Shown here piece by piece: positions 56,040 to 64,000 of a stretch of 64,000 nucleotides of DNA (its first letter is position 1; the number at the start of each line of letters is the position of its first letter). Position numbers and translations under genes: made by a program. The stretch covers positions 310,001 through 374,000 of the forward strand of contig CANMGS010000001.1 of assembly GCA_947497475.1 (NCBI GenBank), in the 5' to 3' direction. The notes under the pieces were generated by a model, which ran no database searches, was not told the DNA's origin, and worked only from the letters and a program-made list of their open reading frames with translations. This DNA is from an uncultured Amylibacter sp. GTDB lineage: Bacteria > Pseudomonadota > Alphaproteobacteria > Rhodobacterales > Rhodobacteraceae.

Positions 56040-56387
56040 TCACACACCAAAATATTCCCGCACACATGTTTGCACATGCCGAAACCGATCGCCGCCTAAA
56101 TGTGTGCCCCCATACCAACGCGTCACCACGACAATATGATCAAACATTTCTTCGCGTTCTAGCATACGCAAAATTATTGCGCCTGCACCGCTTTCACCAT
56201 CATCGTTTTTCACTTGTTCGCCGTCTGCAAACACAACAGCCCATGTGTTATGCGTGGCTTTGGCAAACTTCTTTTTGCGCTTTAACTCTTTGATAAACGT
56301 CGCGGCCTCTGCGCGTGATGTCACTTTCCCACCGCTGACCGCATATTTTGATCCTTTGTCGGTCAGAACATGTTCGATCTGGCGCAT
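56040..56387 (-). CDS. IMPACT (YigZ/UPF0029) family protein, short form
   Basis: A 115-residue protein with the YigZ N-terminal domain signature: KATHNTWAVVF, DDGESGAGAIILRMLE and VVVTRWYGGTHLGGDRFRHV. It is about half the length of E. coli YigZ and lacks the C-terminal DUF1949 domain, as in other alphaproteobacterial short forms. Eukaryotic IMPACT affects translation control; the bacterial role is unknown. It starts 3 bp after the S-formylglutathione hydrolase stop. Confidence 0.87.
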   Translation of the reverse strand: MRQIEHVLTDKGSKYAVSGGKVTSRAEAATFIKELKRKKKFAKATHNTWAVVFADGEQVKNDDGESGAGAIILRMLEREEMFDHIVVVTRWYGGTHLGGDRFRHVQTCVREYFGV

Positions 56388-56390
56388 GTA

Positions 56391-57224
56391 TTATACCGCG
56401 TACAAAGCATCCGCATGAAATGCGATGTGATCTTCCATGAATGTCGCCACAAAGTAATAGCTGTGATCATAGCCCTCTTGCATACGCAGCGTTGCAGGTT
56501 GGCGTTTGGTTGCTATTGCAGCCGCCAAAGCTTCTGGCTTTAACAAATCCAAGAAGTTATCTGCGGTCCCTTGGTCAATTAAAACGTGATTTGGATGACC
56601 TTTTTCCGCCATCAACACGCTTGCATCATGTGCGCCCCAAGTGCTTTCGTCATCGCCCAAATAAGCCGACAATTGTTTGCGCCCCCAATCAGACCCCGTT
56701 GGATTTGCGATAGGAGCAAAAGCAGACACAGATTTATAAATCTCAGGATACGCCATAGCGATTGTTAGCGCACCATGACCGCCCATAGAATGCCCTGTGA
56801 TGCCTTGTGCATGCGCATCCAGTGGGAATTTGGCGAATACCAGTTCTGGCAATTCCTTAGTGATATAATCCCACATCTGAAAATGCGGTGTCCATGGGTC
56901 TTGGGTTGCATTCACATAGAACCCAGCGCCCTGCCCCAGATCATAAGCCTCATCATTGGCAACCCCGTCGCCACGCGGAGATGTATCAGGGAAAATCACA
57001 GCCACGCCATGTTCAGCAGCCCAAGCTTGCGCGCCCGCTTTTGTCATTGCGTTTTCATGTGTACATGTCAGGCCCGATAGATACCAAATCACCGGTACTT
57101 TTTCGTATTTTGCAGCAGGCGGCAGATAGACCGCAAAAGTCATATCACATGCACATGATTTCGATGTGTGCGTATAGACACCTTGGACACCGCCAAAGCA
57201 TGCATTTTCTGAAACTGTTTCCAT
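56391..57224 (-). CDS. fghA: S-formylglutathione hydrolase
   Basis: A 277-residue esterase-D-family enzyme that hydrolyses S-formylglutathione to formate and glutathione, the second step of glutathione-dependent formaldehyde detoxification. The nucleophile Ser is in GHSMGGHGALTIA, the acid in IDQGTADNFLD and the His in GYDHSYYFVATFMEDH. The oxyanion region is WYLSGLTCTHENAM. The partner dehydrogenase (adhI/frmA) is not in the window. It may serve formaldehyde made by the demethylation operon at 9-13 kb, which is an inference. Confidence 0.95.
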   Translation of the reverse strand: METVSENACFGGVQGVYTHTSKSCACDMTFAVYLPPAAKYEKVPVIWYLSGLTCTHENAMTKAGAQAWAAEHGVAVIFPDTSPRGDGVANDEAYDLGQGAGFYVNATQDPWTPHFQMWDYITKELPELVFAKFPLDAHAQGITGHSMGGHGALTIAMAYPEIYKSVSAFAPIANPTGSDWGRKQLSAYLGDDESTWGAHDASVLMAEKGHPNHVLIDQGTADNFLDLLKPEALAAAIATKRQPATLRMQEGYDHSYYFVATFMEDHIAFHADALYAV

Positions 57225-57322
57225 CGGTCTGATCCTAATAAGCCATTTGATAAGTTACCCAAGTGGTAGCGGCATTTCATGGCTACCGCCATCATTTTTG
57301 GGTCATTTGGAGCGAATTTCGC

Positions 57323-57404
57323 GTCATATCTTTTGTCATACGTGTGGTGCACGTAAGTCATACGCGGATCATACATCTGTTTTGGGGGATTGAAACGCGG
57401 ATCA
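57323..57404. repeat. Short direct repeats upstream of the que operon
   Basis: TCATA words occur at 57324, 57336, 57358 and 57369 (spacings 12, 22 and 11 bp, close to helical turns). The decamer ACGCGGATCA occurs twice (57362-57371 and 57395-57404). An inverted repeat ACGTG/CACGT lies at 57340-57354. They may mark a regulator site in the fghA/queC divergent region. Confidence 0.35.
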
Positions 57405-57424
57405 AAACCCAGTATCTGCCACCT

Positions 57425-57457
57425 ACCAGTCGCAGCCTACCTGGTTAAAAACAAGGA
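57425..57457 (+). promoter_or_regulatory. preQ1-I riboswitch before queC
   Basis: P1 is ACCAG (57425-57429) with CTGGT (57441-57445). The loop begins TCGCAG (57430-57435), the conserved ligand-pocket stretch of type-II preQ1-I aptamers. The 3' tail TAAAAACAAGG follows directly. CCT in the loop (57436-57438) can pair with AGG (57454-57456) to form the H-type pseudoknot, covering the AAGGA ribosome-binding site 9 bp before the queC ATG. This closely matches the Thermoanaerobacter tengcongensis aptamer as I remember it, and the gene context is exactly right. Translational repression by preQ1 is expected. Confidence 0.88.
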
Positions 57458-57465
57458 CCAAGAAC

Positions 57466-58161
57466 ATGAAAACCATCGTCATCTGCTCCGGCGGATTAGA
57501 CAGTGTTTCGCTTGCTTATAAAATCGCATCCGAGAACACATTACACAGCCTTTTATCCTTTGATTACGGTCAACGGCATAAAAAGGAATTGGATTATGCT
57601 GCCCGTGCAGCAAAAGCGCTTGGTGTACCCCATCAGATCATTGATATCTCTGCTATTGGCGCCAGTTTAACAGGCTCTGCTTTAACCGATGATATCGACG
57701 TGCCTGACGGGCATTACGCCGAAGAAAGCATGAAGATTACTGTGGTTCCAAACCGCAATGCAATCATGCTGTCCGTGGCGTTTGGCGTGGCTGCAGCACA
57801 AGACGCAGATGCCGTTGCAACGGCCGTTCATGGTGGAGATCACTTTATTTATCCAGACTGTCGCCCAGGGTTCATTGATGCTTTTCAAACCATGCAGAAT
57901 GAAGCCTTGGATGGTTATGCATCTGTAAAGCTTTACACACCTTTTGTGCATGGTTCAAAAGCCGATATCGTAACAGAAGGTGCTACACATAACACACCGT
58001 TTGCCGATACATGGTCCTGTTATAAAGGCGGTAAAAACCATTGTGGGCGCTGCGGTACATGCGTCGAACGCCGCGAAGCATTTGACCTTGCAGGTGTGGC
58101 TGACCCAACGGAATATGATGATCCCAATTTCTGGGTCAAAGCCACGAAAGAAAACGCTTAA
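57466..58161 (+). CDS. queC: 7-cyano-7-deazaguanine (preQ0) synthase
   Basis: A 231-residue ATP-dependent enzyme that converts 7-carboxy-7-deazaguanine and ammonia to preQ0. The PP-loop is ICSGGLDSVSLAYK, and the C-terminal zinc site has four cysteines in SCYKGGKNHCGRCGTCVERR. First gene of a four-gene queuosine operon controlled by the preQ1-I riboswitch just upstream. The queD start follows one base after the stop. Confidence 0.97.
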   Translation: MKTIVICSGGLDSVSLAYKIASENTLHSLLSFDYGQRHKKELDYAARAAKALGVPHQIIDISAIGASLTGSALTDDIDVPDGHYAEESMKITVVPNRNAIMLSVAFGVAAAQDADAVATAVHGGDHFIYPDCRPGFIDAFQTMQNEALDGYASVKLYTPFVHGSKADIVTEGATHNTPFADTWSCYKGGKNHCGRCGTCVERREAFDLAGVADPTEYDDPNFWVKATKENA

Positions 58162-58162
58162 T

Positions 58163-58522
58163 ATGACCTATCGCATTACAAAAGAGTTCCACTTTTCCGC
58201 GTCACACCAATTACACGGTTTGCCAGAAGACCATCAATGCGCTCGCCTGCATGGGCACAATTATATTGTAAAGGTAGAGCTATCTGCCGAAACTTTGAAC
58301 GAGCATGGTTTTGTGCGTGATTACAATGAGTTGTCATCATTGAAAGCCTATATTGACGACACTTTGGATCATCGTCACCTTAATGACATTCTGGGCGATA
58401 ATATGGTGACCGCCGAACGCTTGGCAAAACACTTCTATGATTGGTGCAAACCACATCTGCCAGAGGTATCAGCCGTAAGCGTATCTGAAACCCCTAAGAC
58501 ATGGGCTGAGTACCGTCCATGA
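58163..58522 (+). CDS. queD: 6-carboxytetrahydropterin synthase
   Basis: A 119-residue zinc enzyme that turns dihydroneopterin triphosphate into 6-carboxytetrahydropterin. The family motif [24 protein letters not shown] region holds the three zinc histidines and the catalytic Cys; DHRHLND is also conserved. The start at 58163 ([11 protein letters not shown]) lies one base after the queC stop; longer upstream frames are artefacts. The stop overlaps queE (ATGA). Confidence 0.95.
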   Translation: MTYRITKEFHFSASHQLHGLPEDHQCARLHGHNYIVKVELSAETLNEHGFVRDYNELSSLKAYIDDTLDHRHLNDILGDNMVTAERLAKHFYDWCKPHLPEVSAVSVSETPKTWAEYRP

Positions 58523-59241
58523 GCGATATTCGTGTCAGCGAAATCTTTGGCCCAACCATTCAGGGCGAAGGCGCACTGATCGGTGTGCCGACGGTTTTCG
58601 TGCGCACGGGTGGTTGTGATTATCGCTGTGTGTGGTGCGATAGTCTGCATGCTGTGGATCAAGAATTTCGTCACACATGGCATCCGCTATCCACATCCGC
58701 CGTTTTTGCGGAAATCGAGAAACTATCTGGCGGTAAGCCCCTGACAGTAACACTTTCTGGCGGCAACCCAGCCATTCAGCCATTTGGCGATTTGATCGCT
58801 ATGGGACATGCCAAGGGATATAAATTCGCATTGGAAACCCAAGGCTCCGTAGCAAAGGATTGGTTTGCGGATTTGGATACTTTAGTTCTAAGCCCCAAGC
58901 CGCCATCCAGCAAAATGGATACGGATTGGGCGTTATTTAACGATTGCTTAAAAGCTGCGCAGGGCAAGCCCAATACCATCTTGAAAATCGTTATTTTTGA
59001 TGATGCAGATTACGCTTATGCAAAAGATGCCGCAAAACGCTATCCTGAGTTGCCCATATATTTGCAACCTGGGAATGATACACCACCAGCGGGTGATGAA
59101 GATAATGCTAATATCGACCAGACTGATGTCACAGATAAGATGCTGTGGTTGGTTGACAAAGTAACTAAAGATCAATGGTTTACCGCAACCGTACTGCCGC
59201 AATTGCATGTGATGCTTTGGGGCAATAAGCGCGGTGTTTAG
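58519..59241 (+). CDS. queE: 7-carboxy-7-deazaguanine synthase
   Basis: A 240-residue radical-SAM enzyme that contracts the pterin ring to 7-carboxy-7-deazaguanine. The Fe-S cysteines are in [15 protein letters not shown] (CxxxCxxC). The N-terminal [20 protein letters not shown] is the QueE signature, and [11 protein letters not shown] is the SAM-binding GGE-like strand. Third gene of the operon, ATGA-coupled to queD. Confidence 0.96.
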   Translation: MSDIRVSEIFGPTIQGEGALIGVPTVFVRTGGCDYRCVWCDSLHAVDQEFRHTWHPLSTSAVFAEIEKLSGGKPLTVTLSGGNPAIQPFGDLIAMGHAKGYKFALETQGSVAKDWFADLDTLVLSPKPPSSKMDTDWALFNDCLKAAQGKPNTILKIVIFDDADYAYAKDAAKRYPELPIYLQPGNDTPPAGDEDNANIDQTDVTDKMLWLVDKVTKDQWFTATVLPQLHVMLWGNKRGV

Positions 59242-59255
59242 AAAGGATAGATCCT

Positions 59256-59723
59256 ATGAGTGATGAAACAATCTATAGCAACCTGAAACAACTTGGCGGC
59301 GATACTGTTCTGCCAACGAACCCAGAAGAGGCCGAGTTGGAACGTGTGGAAAACCCACAAGCAGGTGTGCGCTATGCAGTGCGCTTTACGGCACCTGAAT
59401 TCACATCGTTATGCCCGATGACAGGCCAACCAGATTTCGCGCATCTTGTGATTGATTATATCCCAAATAAGTTTCTGGTCGAAAGTAAGTCTTTGAAATT
59501 ATACCTTGGTTCCTTCCGCAATCACGGCGCATTCCACGAAGATTGCACCGTTTCTATTGGGCGCCGTTTAGAAGAGTTTCTTGACCCTATTTGGTTGCGC
59601 ATTGGTGGTTATTGGTATCCACGCGGTGGTATTCCGATTGATGTGTTTTACCAAACGGGCGAAGCACCAACAGATGTCTGGATTCCAGATCAAGGTGTCC
59701 CAACCTATCGCGGGCGCGGGTAA
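59256..59723 (+). CDS. queF: NADPH-dependent preQ0 reductase (preQ1 synthase)
   Basis: A 155-residue type-I (unimodular) QueF that reduces preQ0 to preQ1, the riboswitch ligand. The nucleophilic Cys is in [17 protein letters not shown], and [15 protein letters not shown] is the QueF motif that contacts NADPH. An AGGAT box precedes the ATG, 14 bp after queE. Last gene of queCDEF; its product closes the feedback loop on the riboswitch. Confidence 0.97.
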   Translation: MSDETIYSNLKQLGGDTVLPTNPEEAELERVENPQAGVRYAVRFTAPEFTSLCPMTGQPDFAHLVIDYIPNKFLVESKSLKLYLGSFRNHGAFHEDCTVSIGRRLEEFLDPIWLRIGGYWYPRGGIPIDVFYQTGEAPTDVWIPDQGVPTYRGRG

Positions 59724-59738
59724 CTCAATGCGAAACCA

Positions 59739-62700
59739 TCATCTTTGACCATGGTTGCGTTCTGTTACATCCATTAGATACGACGATACTGTTTTCAGCA
59801 AACTCATAGCCGTAGACGCATCATGCTCGACAACAGACAAGAATTCGTCGCGGCCAACACGTAAAGCGACCATATCCGTATGTGCGCGCATATCTAACCA
59901 TCTTGTGCGGCCATGAATAAGTGTAATGTCACCGACCAATCTGCCTGGGTGGACATCGGTGATCAAATCCGTTTCTTGCCCTGAGTTTGGATAATACAGC
60001 CCAGCTTCCCCTTCCACCATCAGATATGCACCGTCGGAACCATCATCGCCGCGTTGAAAGATCGTGTCACCCTTAGAGGCATGGTACCAACGTGCACTAA
60101 ACGCAAGAAGACGAAGCTGTTTGCGATCCAATCCAGCAAACATATCCGTTTTGGACAGCGCTTTCATTTTACGCTTAAGGTCTTCGTGCTCACCTTCACC
60201 AATGTCGTGAACCCCCGTAACCTCGTTGGTCATAATGCGCCCATCTTCCAATTCGATGAGAATATCAAATTCGCTTTCATCTTCGAATTTTTCATCAACG
60301 AAAACCAAAGTAGATTCAGGCATAAGTTCTCGCATTTTTCGAGGCAAACCTGCACGTGTCTCTGGTTCAGAGCTTAACATTGCACGTTCTAATATCATTA
60401 TGTCAGGGCGCTTGATCGCGGCACGGTTGAAAGAAACACGTTCTGCAAAAAAGCTTGATAAAGCTGTCCCATCTAAACCTGTTTGGAAGTCATAAATCAG
60501 TTGTGCAACAAGCCCTTTTAGCCCCGCTTCTAAAAGTGTTTCAGCAACTATTTCTTTGACCTTATCAGTTTTACTGCCTGCGGCTTTTGACAGTTTACCA
60601 TACAATGCATTTTCTAAAACCGTTAAGCTTGGCACGAATGCATCTGGCTTTATAGGTGCAAAAAGGTCATCAAATCGCAGTTGTAATTCCGCACCTTTAT
60701 CACGGCGTAATTCTAAAATTGCATCTTTCATATGTTCTGGGAAAACAGACCCGATTTGTTCCGCTGATACGCTAAATGGCACAGTCAAAAGCAAGGAATA
60801 CTCTTCTTCGGTCAATGGTTCGCCGCCATTTATGCGACTTTTACGAACCAGCTCGACTGCGTGTTCATAAAACTCCGCGTCAATACCCAGTTTTTGGAAC
60901 AGAGGATGACCTGTGCCGTCTTCGCCGAAAATGCGGGACAACATTTTGATAACATCACGCGCAAGCTTTAAAAGGCTTTCGTCTAATTCAACTTCACGTA
61001 AAAACTGCACAAACCCTTCTCGTTTCGCGAGTTTTCTCTGTGAAATCTTAAAACGCGGCGTAGCAAACAATAAGTTACCAGCAACAGGAAGCTCTGGGTT
61101 ATACTTGTCTTCATCAAACCCAAAATACAATTCGCATAGATCAGCGTCTTTGATTTTTTGTGAAATCAAAGGTCTCAATTCTACCAGTTTATCAGCGAGT
61201 TCTGGATGAGCATCCGCTTCGAATGGTTGTTCCAAGCCTCGGCGAAACAACGCATTCCCCGTTCCTAAACCATCCACCAGTTTTAGCCACCAGCCATCGA
61301 CATCTTCGTCTGTTTCAAATCCTGCAAGTTTTGGATCTTGCCACTCCAGTGATAAATCATCCCCACTGTTTCCTGACCGTGATGCTTCCACCAATGCACG
61401 TTTGGGCATAGAACCTTCTTGTCCTTCAGACATCCGAGGCTGGCGGCGTAATGGCATCATCACGTTTTCTCCAACGGTTCCTGCAAAAACATGTGGTCTT
61501 GAATTTGCATGACCGATACGGGCGGCAATCACACTTTGATGCAAATGAGCAAGATTATTATCGCCAATAATAACCTCTCCATGTGATGGTACTATCTCTC
61601 GTGTAAGAAGCTCTGAAATTGCGCGTCGATCGTATTCACTGCTGCTTGTGATACCTACAGTGCTACCTTTTGGGAATTGCGCATTTAGGTCGTCTAAGAC
61701 AACTGACCCGTCAACATCACGCACTGTTACACCTTTTAAAACCACATCACCAGAAAGACGGTCAATCTGATCTGGTTCATTTTCGAATAAATTCTCTTCC
61801 ACCATACCTTTTGGAGCAAAACGTTTAATAATAACGTCCCAACGCAAAGTCATGTCTTGGACTTGGTTGTAATACGCCAATAGCTCTTTCCACGGCGCAG
61901 AAAGGTCTTTGTATGCAGCAAGCGCTGCAACCAATGCCCCAAGGGTCATACTGCCCTTGATCACCAAAAAACCGCCAACAGAGAAAAAGAAGAACGGTGT
62001 AAGTTGCGTGATGAAGTTATTGATGAACTTCATAAAGAACTTCTTTTGATAAATCTGAAAACGAATATCAAACAACGTACCAAGGCGTTCGGAAATCATT
62101 GCCATACGGTGCCGCCAACCACCGTTTGTTCTTAACGAGCTTGCACCCGCTGCATTTTCGCCAATTTCTGCGGCAAGTTTACGGACTTCTTGAATGCGTT
62201 CCTTGTGCAATAGATTCACTTGACGTTGTAGTTTTGGAATAAGCCAAGCTTGCAAAGGGATAAATGCAACAGCAGCTAACCCAAGCCAAAAGCTTTGCAT
62301 AAATAAGAACACCAATATTGTCAGCATTTGCCCTGCTTGCAACACAGGTTGTGCCAATGCATCGCCCATCAACCCACCCAAAGGCTCAGCCTCTGCCGTG
62401 ATCATAGAAACGAGTTCGGCTTGCGAAGTCCGTCGGAAATACGGTTGTGGAAAACGTAATACGCGTGAAATCAACGAATATCGAAAACGGCGCAACATGC
62501 GCTCAGACAAGACACCTTTCATTGTATTGATACGCATCTTTAACAAGCCATGGGCAAGTATAGCGACAAGGAAAGCTATACAGAGCAGGCCCAAATACGG
62601 CACTTGCTCGATATCATAGCCATAGGCATTAATTACATCACTATCTGCACCAATCGCATCGTTGATGATCTGTTTTGGCAACTCGAGCGTTAGATAAAGT

Positions 62701-62777
62701 AATGGAAACAAAAATGCTGTAACAGCAAGTAAAATAAACTGCTGTCGTTTCGAATATTTCCAAATAAATGCAAACAA
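59739..62777 (-). CDS. ABC-transporter-like protein with degenerate ATPase and C-terminal cNMP-binding-like domain
   Basis: A 1012-residue protein. A six-helix ABC exporter membrane domain (about 10-320) leads to an ATPase-like region split by a long insertion (about 447-770). The Walker A position reads GITSSSEYDRRAI (no Gly-Lys-Thr/Ser), the signature position ALSSFFAERVSFNRAAI and the Walker B position PDIMILERAM; all three lack the catalytic residues. A cyclic-nucleotide-binding-like domain (about 880-1000) has GDTIFQRGDDGSDGAYLMVE and VGDITLIHGRTR. ATP hydrolysis by a single chain looks unlikely. Transported substrate unknown. Convergent with queF, 15 bp apart, without stop overlap. Confidence 0.85.
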   Translation of the reverse strand: MFAFIWKYSKRQQFILLAVTAFLFPLLYLTLELPKQIINDAIGADSDVINAYGYDIEQVPYLGLLCIAFLVAILAHGLLKMRINTMKGVLSERMLRRFRYSLISRVLRFPQPYFRRTSQAELVSMITAEAEPLGGLMGDALAQPVLQAGQMLTILVFLFMQSFWLGLAAVAFIPLQAWLIPKLQRQVNLLHKERIQEVRKLAAEIGENAAGASSLRTNGGWRHRMAMISERLGTLFDIRFQIYQKKFFMKFINNFITQLTPFFFFSVGGFLVIKGSMTLGALVAALAAYKDLSAPWKELLAYYNQVQDMTLRWDVIIKRFAPKGMVEENLFENEPDQIDRLSGDVVLKGVTVRDVDGSVVLDDLNAQFPKGSTVGITSSSEYDRRAISELLTREIVPSHGEVIIGDNNLAHLHQSVIAARIGHANSRPHVFAGTVGENVMMPLRRQPRMSEGQEGSMPKRALVEASRSGNSGDDLSLEWQDPKLAGFETDEDVDGWWLKLVDGLGTGNALFRRGLEQPFEADAHPELADKLVELRPLISQKIKDADLCELYFGFDEDKYNPELPVAGNLLFATPRFKISQRKLAKREGFVQFLREVELDESLLKLARDVIKMLSRIFGEDGTGHPLFQKLGIDAEFYEHAVELVRKSRINGGEPLTEEEYSLLLTVPFSVSAEQIGSVFPEHMKDAILELRRDKGAELQLRFDDLFAPIKPDAFVPSLTVLENALYGKLSKAAGSKTDKVKEIVAETLLEAGLKGLVAQLIYDFQTGLDGTALSSFFAERVSFNRAAIKRPDIMILERAMLSSEPETRAGLPRKMRELMPESTLVFVDEKFEDESEFDILIELEDGRIMTNEVTGVHDIGEGEHEDLKRKMKALSKTDMFAGLDRKQLRLLAFSARWYHASKGDTIFQRGDDGSDGAYLMVEGEAGLYYPNSGQETDLITDVHPGRLVGDITLIHGRTRWLDMRAHTDMVALRVGRDEFLSVVEHDASTAMSLLKTVSSYLMDVTERNHGQR

Positions 62778-63163
62778 AGATTTAGGTATTGGATTTCTCC
62801 ACTCTAATATTGGAGGTTGTTAAATTGCATCTCTATAGACGCAGGAATAGACACATATAAGTCTTTAATTTTGCAGACAACCATTGTTTGTAAGTAGACA
62901 GTAACATTATCGCTATGTCTATACATCTAGCCAAATATCAGCCGTCAAAATGATGGCAATAACACAGATGGTAAACGCAATAATTTCACCTTTGTTTTAT
63001 TCGTGAACAAATAGATAGGCCTAGAGTTCTTTTTCGCAAAAAATTCCTAAGAATTAAATTAATTTACCCATATGATAAAAAATTCTTCGGGTGCACAATA
63101 TTTATGCTATAAAGAGAAATATTTACACGAATACGATGGTGAACACTTTAAGGAGTTATTATT
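62778..63163. other. Intergenic region between ABC-like and XRE-cupin genes
   Basis: A 386-bp AT-rich divergent promoter region with no gene seen. It holds repeated GTCTA/TAGAC words (about 62835-62930), which may be operator half-sites. A TATGCTATAAAG-like -10 region lies at about 63105-63116. The GTG start at 63164 has an AAGGAG box. Confidence 0.45.
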
Positions 63164-63820
63164 GTGGCTGGGTATAAAACCGCAGTGGAACAGAATATCG
63201 TGAATTTAGGCCAGAACCCACACCGCATTCGTGATGAACGTGAAAAAGTCCTTGAAATTGCTATTGGCAGAGAAGTTAAAGCGCACCGGCGTCAAAAATC
63301 TCTTACCGTATCAGAGCTGTCTGAACGGACAGGTCTGTCTATTGGCATGTTATCCAAAATAGAAAATGGCAATACTTCACCATCATTGACCACATTGCAA
63401 ATGTTGGCAGACGCACTTGGATTGCCGATTACGGCCTTCTTTAAACGTTTTGAAGAAAACCGTGTAGCTGTTCACACGAAAGCCGATGAAGGCGTTGAGA
63501 TGGAGCGTGCAGGTACACGTGCGGGGCATCAATATAATCTGTTGGGGCACATAGGCACGAATTCAAGCGGTGTAACTGTAGAACCGTATCTGATCACCTT
63601 AAGCACAGAAGCTGATGTTTTTCCAACATTCCAACATGATGGGATCGAGACACTTTACATGTTGGAAGGAGAAGTGGATTATCGTCACGGAGATGATATT
63701 TACCCCCTTAAACCAGGTGACACGCTTTTCTTTGATGCCGATGCACGTCATGGGCCAGAAAAGCTGGTAAAGTTGCCAGCAAAATATCTTTCTATTATTT
63801 CTTATCCGCAGAAATCTTAA
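63164..63820 (+). CDS. XRE-family regulator with cupin domain
   Basis: A 218-residue regulator: an N-terminal extension, an XRE helix-turn-helix (about 45-100, with LTVSELSERTGLSIGMLSKI and ENGNTSPSLTTLQMLA), and a C-terminal cupin_2 sensor domain (about 140-215, with ETLYMLEGEVDYRHGDDIYPL and GDTLFFDADARHG). The family senses small organic ligands, often amines, in its cupin barrel. The GTG start is supported by AAGGAG. It is divergent from the ABC-like gene and convergent with the partial gene at the window end. Confidence 0.92.
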   Translation: MAGYKTAVEQNIVNLGQNPHRIRDEREKVLEIAIGREVKAHRRQKSLTVSELSERTGLSIGMLSKIENGNTSPSLTTLQMLADALGLPITAFFKRFEENRVAVHTKADEGVEMERAGTRAGHQYNLLGHIGTNSSGVTVEPYLITLSTEADVFPTFQHDGIETLYMLEGEVDYRHGDDIYPLKPGDTLFFDADARHGPEKLVKLPAKYLSIISYPQKS

Positions 63821-63829
63821 AACGCTTCC

Positions 63830-64000
63830 TTAAGTGTTTGGTGCATCTGCAACATGATCCAAAGATTGCATGATTGGTTTTGCTTCACCAATTGGGTCGC
63901 GCATTGCGTTTATTATGGGCTCAAAAGCCAGTCTCAATGTATTAATACACACGCCATGCTGATTGAATGGGGTAGGCCTCTGTTGGTATTTGCCGTTCTT
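63830..64000 (-). CDS. C-terminal fragment of an unidentified protein (runs off the window)
   Basis: A 56-codon open frame entering from the right edge on the minus strand and stopping at TAA (63830-63832), 10 bp past the XRE-cupin stop. It reads QQRPTPFNQHGVCINTLRLA, then FEPIINAMRDPIGEA and ends DHVADAPNT. The codon pattern looks genuine. Too short to assign a family. Confidence 0.55.
   Translation of the reverse strand, partial: KNGKYQQRPTPFNQHGVCINTLRLAFEPIINAMRDPIGEAKPIMQSLDHVADAPNT

Overview
The window looks like ordinary chromosome from a low-GC member of the Rhodobacterales (roseobacter-type alphaproteobacterium). Supporting signs are the short ProRS without an editing insert, the AI-2E / HdaA / Ppx string, a betaine-demethylation-type operon, a DUF1127 protein beside a MocR regulator, tandem MerR regulators, LuxR-type regulators without luxI, a short IMPACT-family protein and a cupin-XRE regulator. 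Genus-level placement (for example Amylibacter-like) would be a guess. I see no rRNA, integrase, transposase, prophage or CRISPR array. One tRNA (Glu, UUC) is present.

Layout. 1-9 kb: two alpha/beta hydrolases, thrS, an EamA exporter, a CHMI-type tautomerase, a divergent Lrp/MFS pair, and a MocR regulator divergent from a DUF1127 protein over a repeat-rich operator. 9-13.9 kb: an operon for N-methyl (betaine/dimethylglycine-type) catabolism, made of a Rieske oxygenase, a small coupled helical protein and a DMGDH-like flavoenzyme with a GcvT domain, next to a GcvA-like LysR. 13.9-18.8 kb: SRAP, DUF952-pyrD-arsC, and thioesterase-thioesterase-MATE. 18.9-22.6 kb: two tandem MerR genes, a sulfotransferase, an EamA exporter and an M48-like protein without its zinc motif. 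22.6-29.8 kb: a long leftward run AI-2E, hdaA, ppx, then proS, DUF2937, lolC/E, lolD.

29.8-39.3 kb: a Lin0512 gene pair with a terminator, a metallophosphoesterase whose 3' end is frameshifted by an exact 35-bp tandem duplication, nadK-OYE, glyA behind a 20-bp perfect palindrome, GNAT, a lipoprotein, hom, recJ and tRNA-Glu. 39.3-50 kb: two divergent LuxR-type autoinducer-domain regulators, an H-type lectin, a KefB-type antiporter, a GDSL autotransporter, hyuA and AsmA. 50-57 kb: enoyl-CoA hydratase, rimO, an AT-rich orphan membrane protein, a multi-hairpin leader before a small membrane protein, duplicated secreted EF-hand proteins, hemolysin III, GNAT, an IMPACT-family protein and S-formylglutathione hydrolase.

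57.4-64 kb: a preQ1-I riboswitch directly in front of queC-queD-queE-queF (queuosine precursor synthesis), a 1012-residue ABC-like protein whose ATPase motifs are degraded and which carries a C-terminal cyclic-nucleotide-binding-like domain, an XRE-cupin regulator, and the C-terminal end of an unidentified gene.

The observations most worth following up are the frameshifting 35-bp duplication, the preQ1-I riboswitch, the degenerate ABC/cNMP fusion, the unassigned multi-hairpin leader at 53.1 kb, and the repeated tail-to-tail stop-codon overlaps (five convergent pairs sharing exactly four bases).
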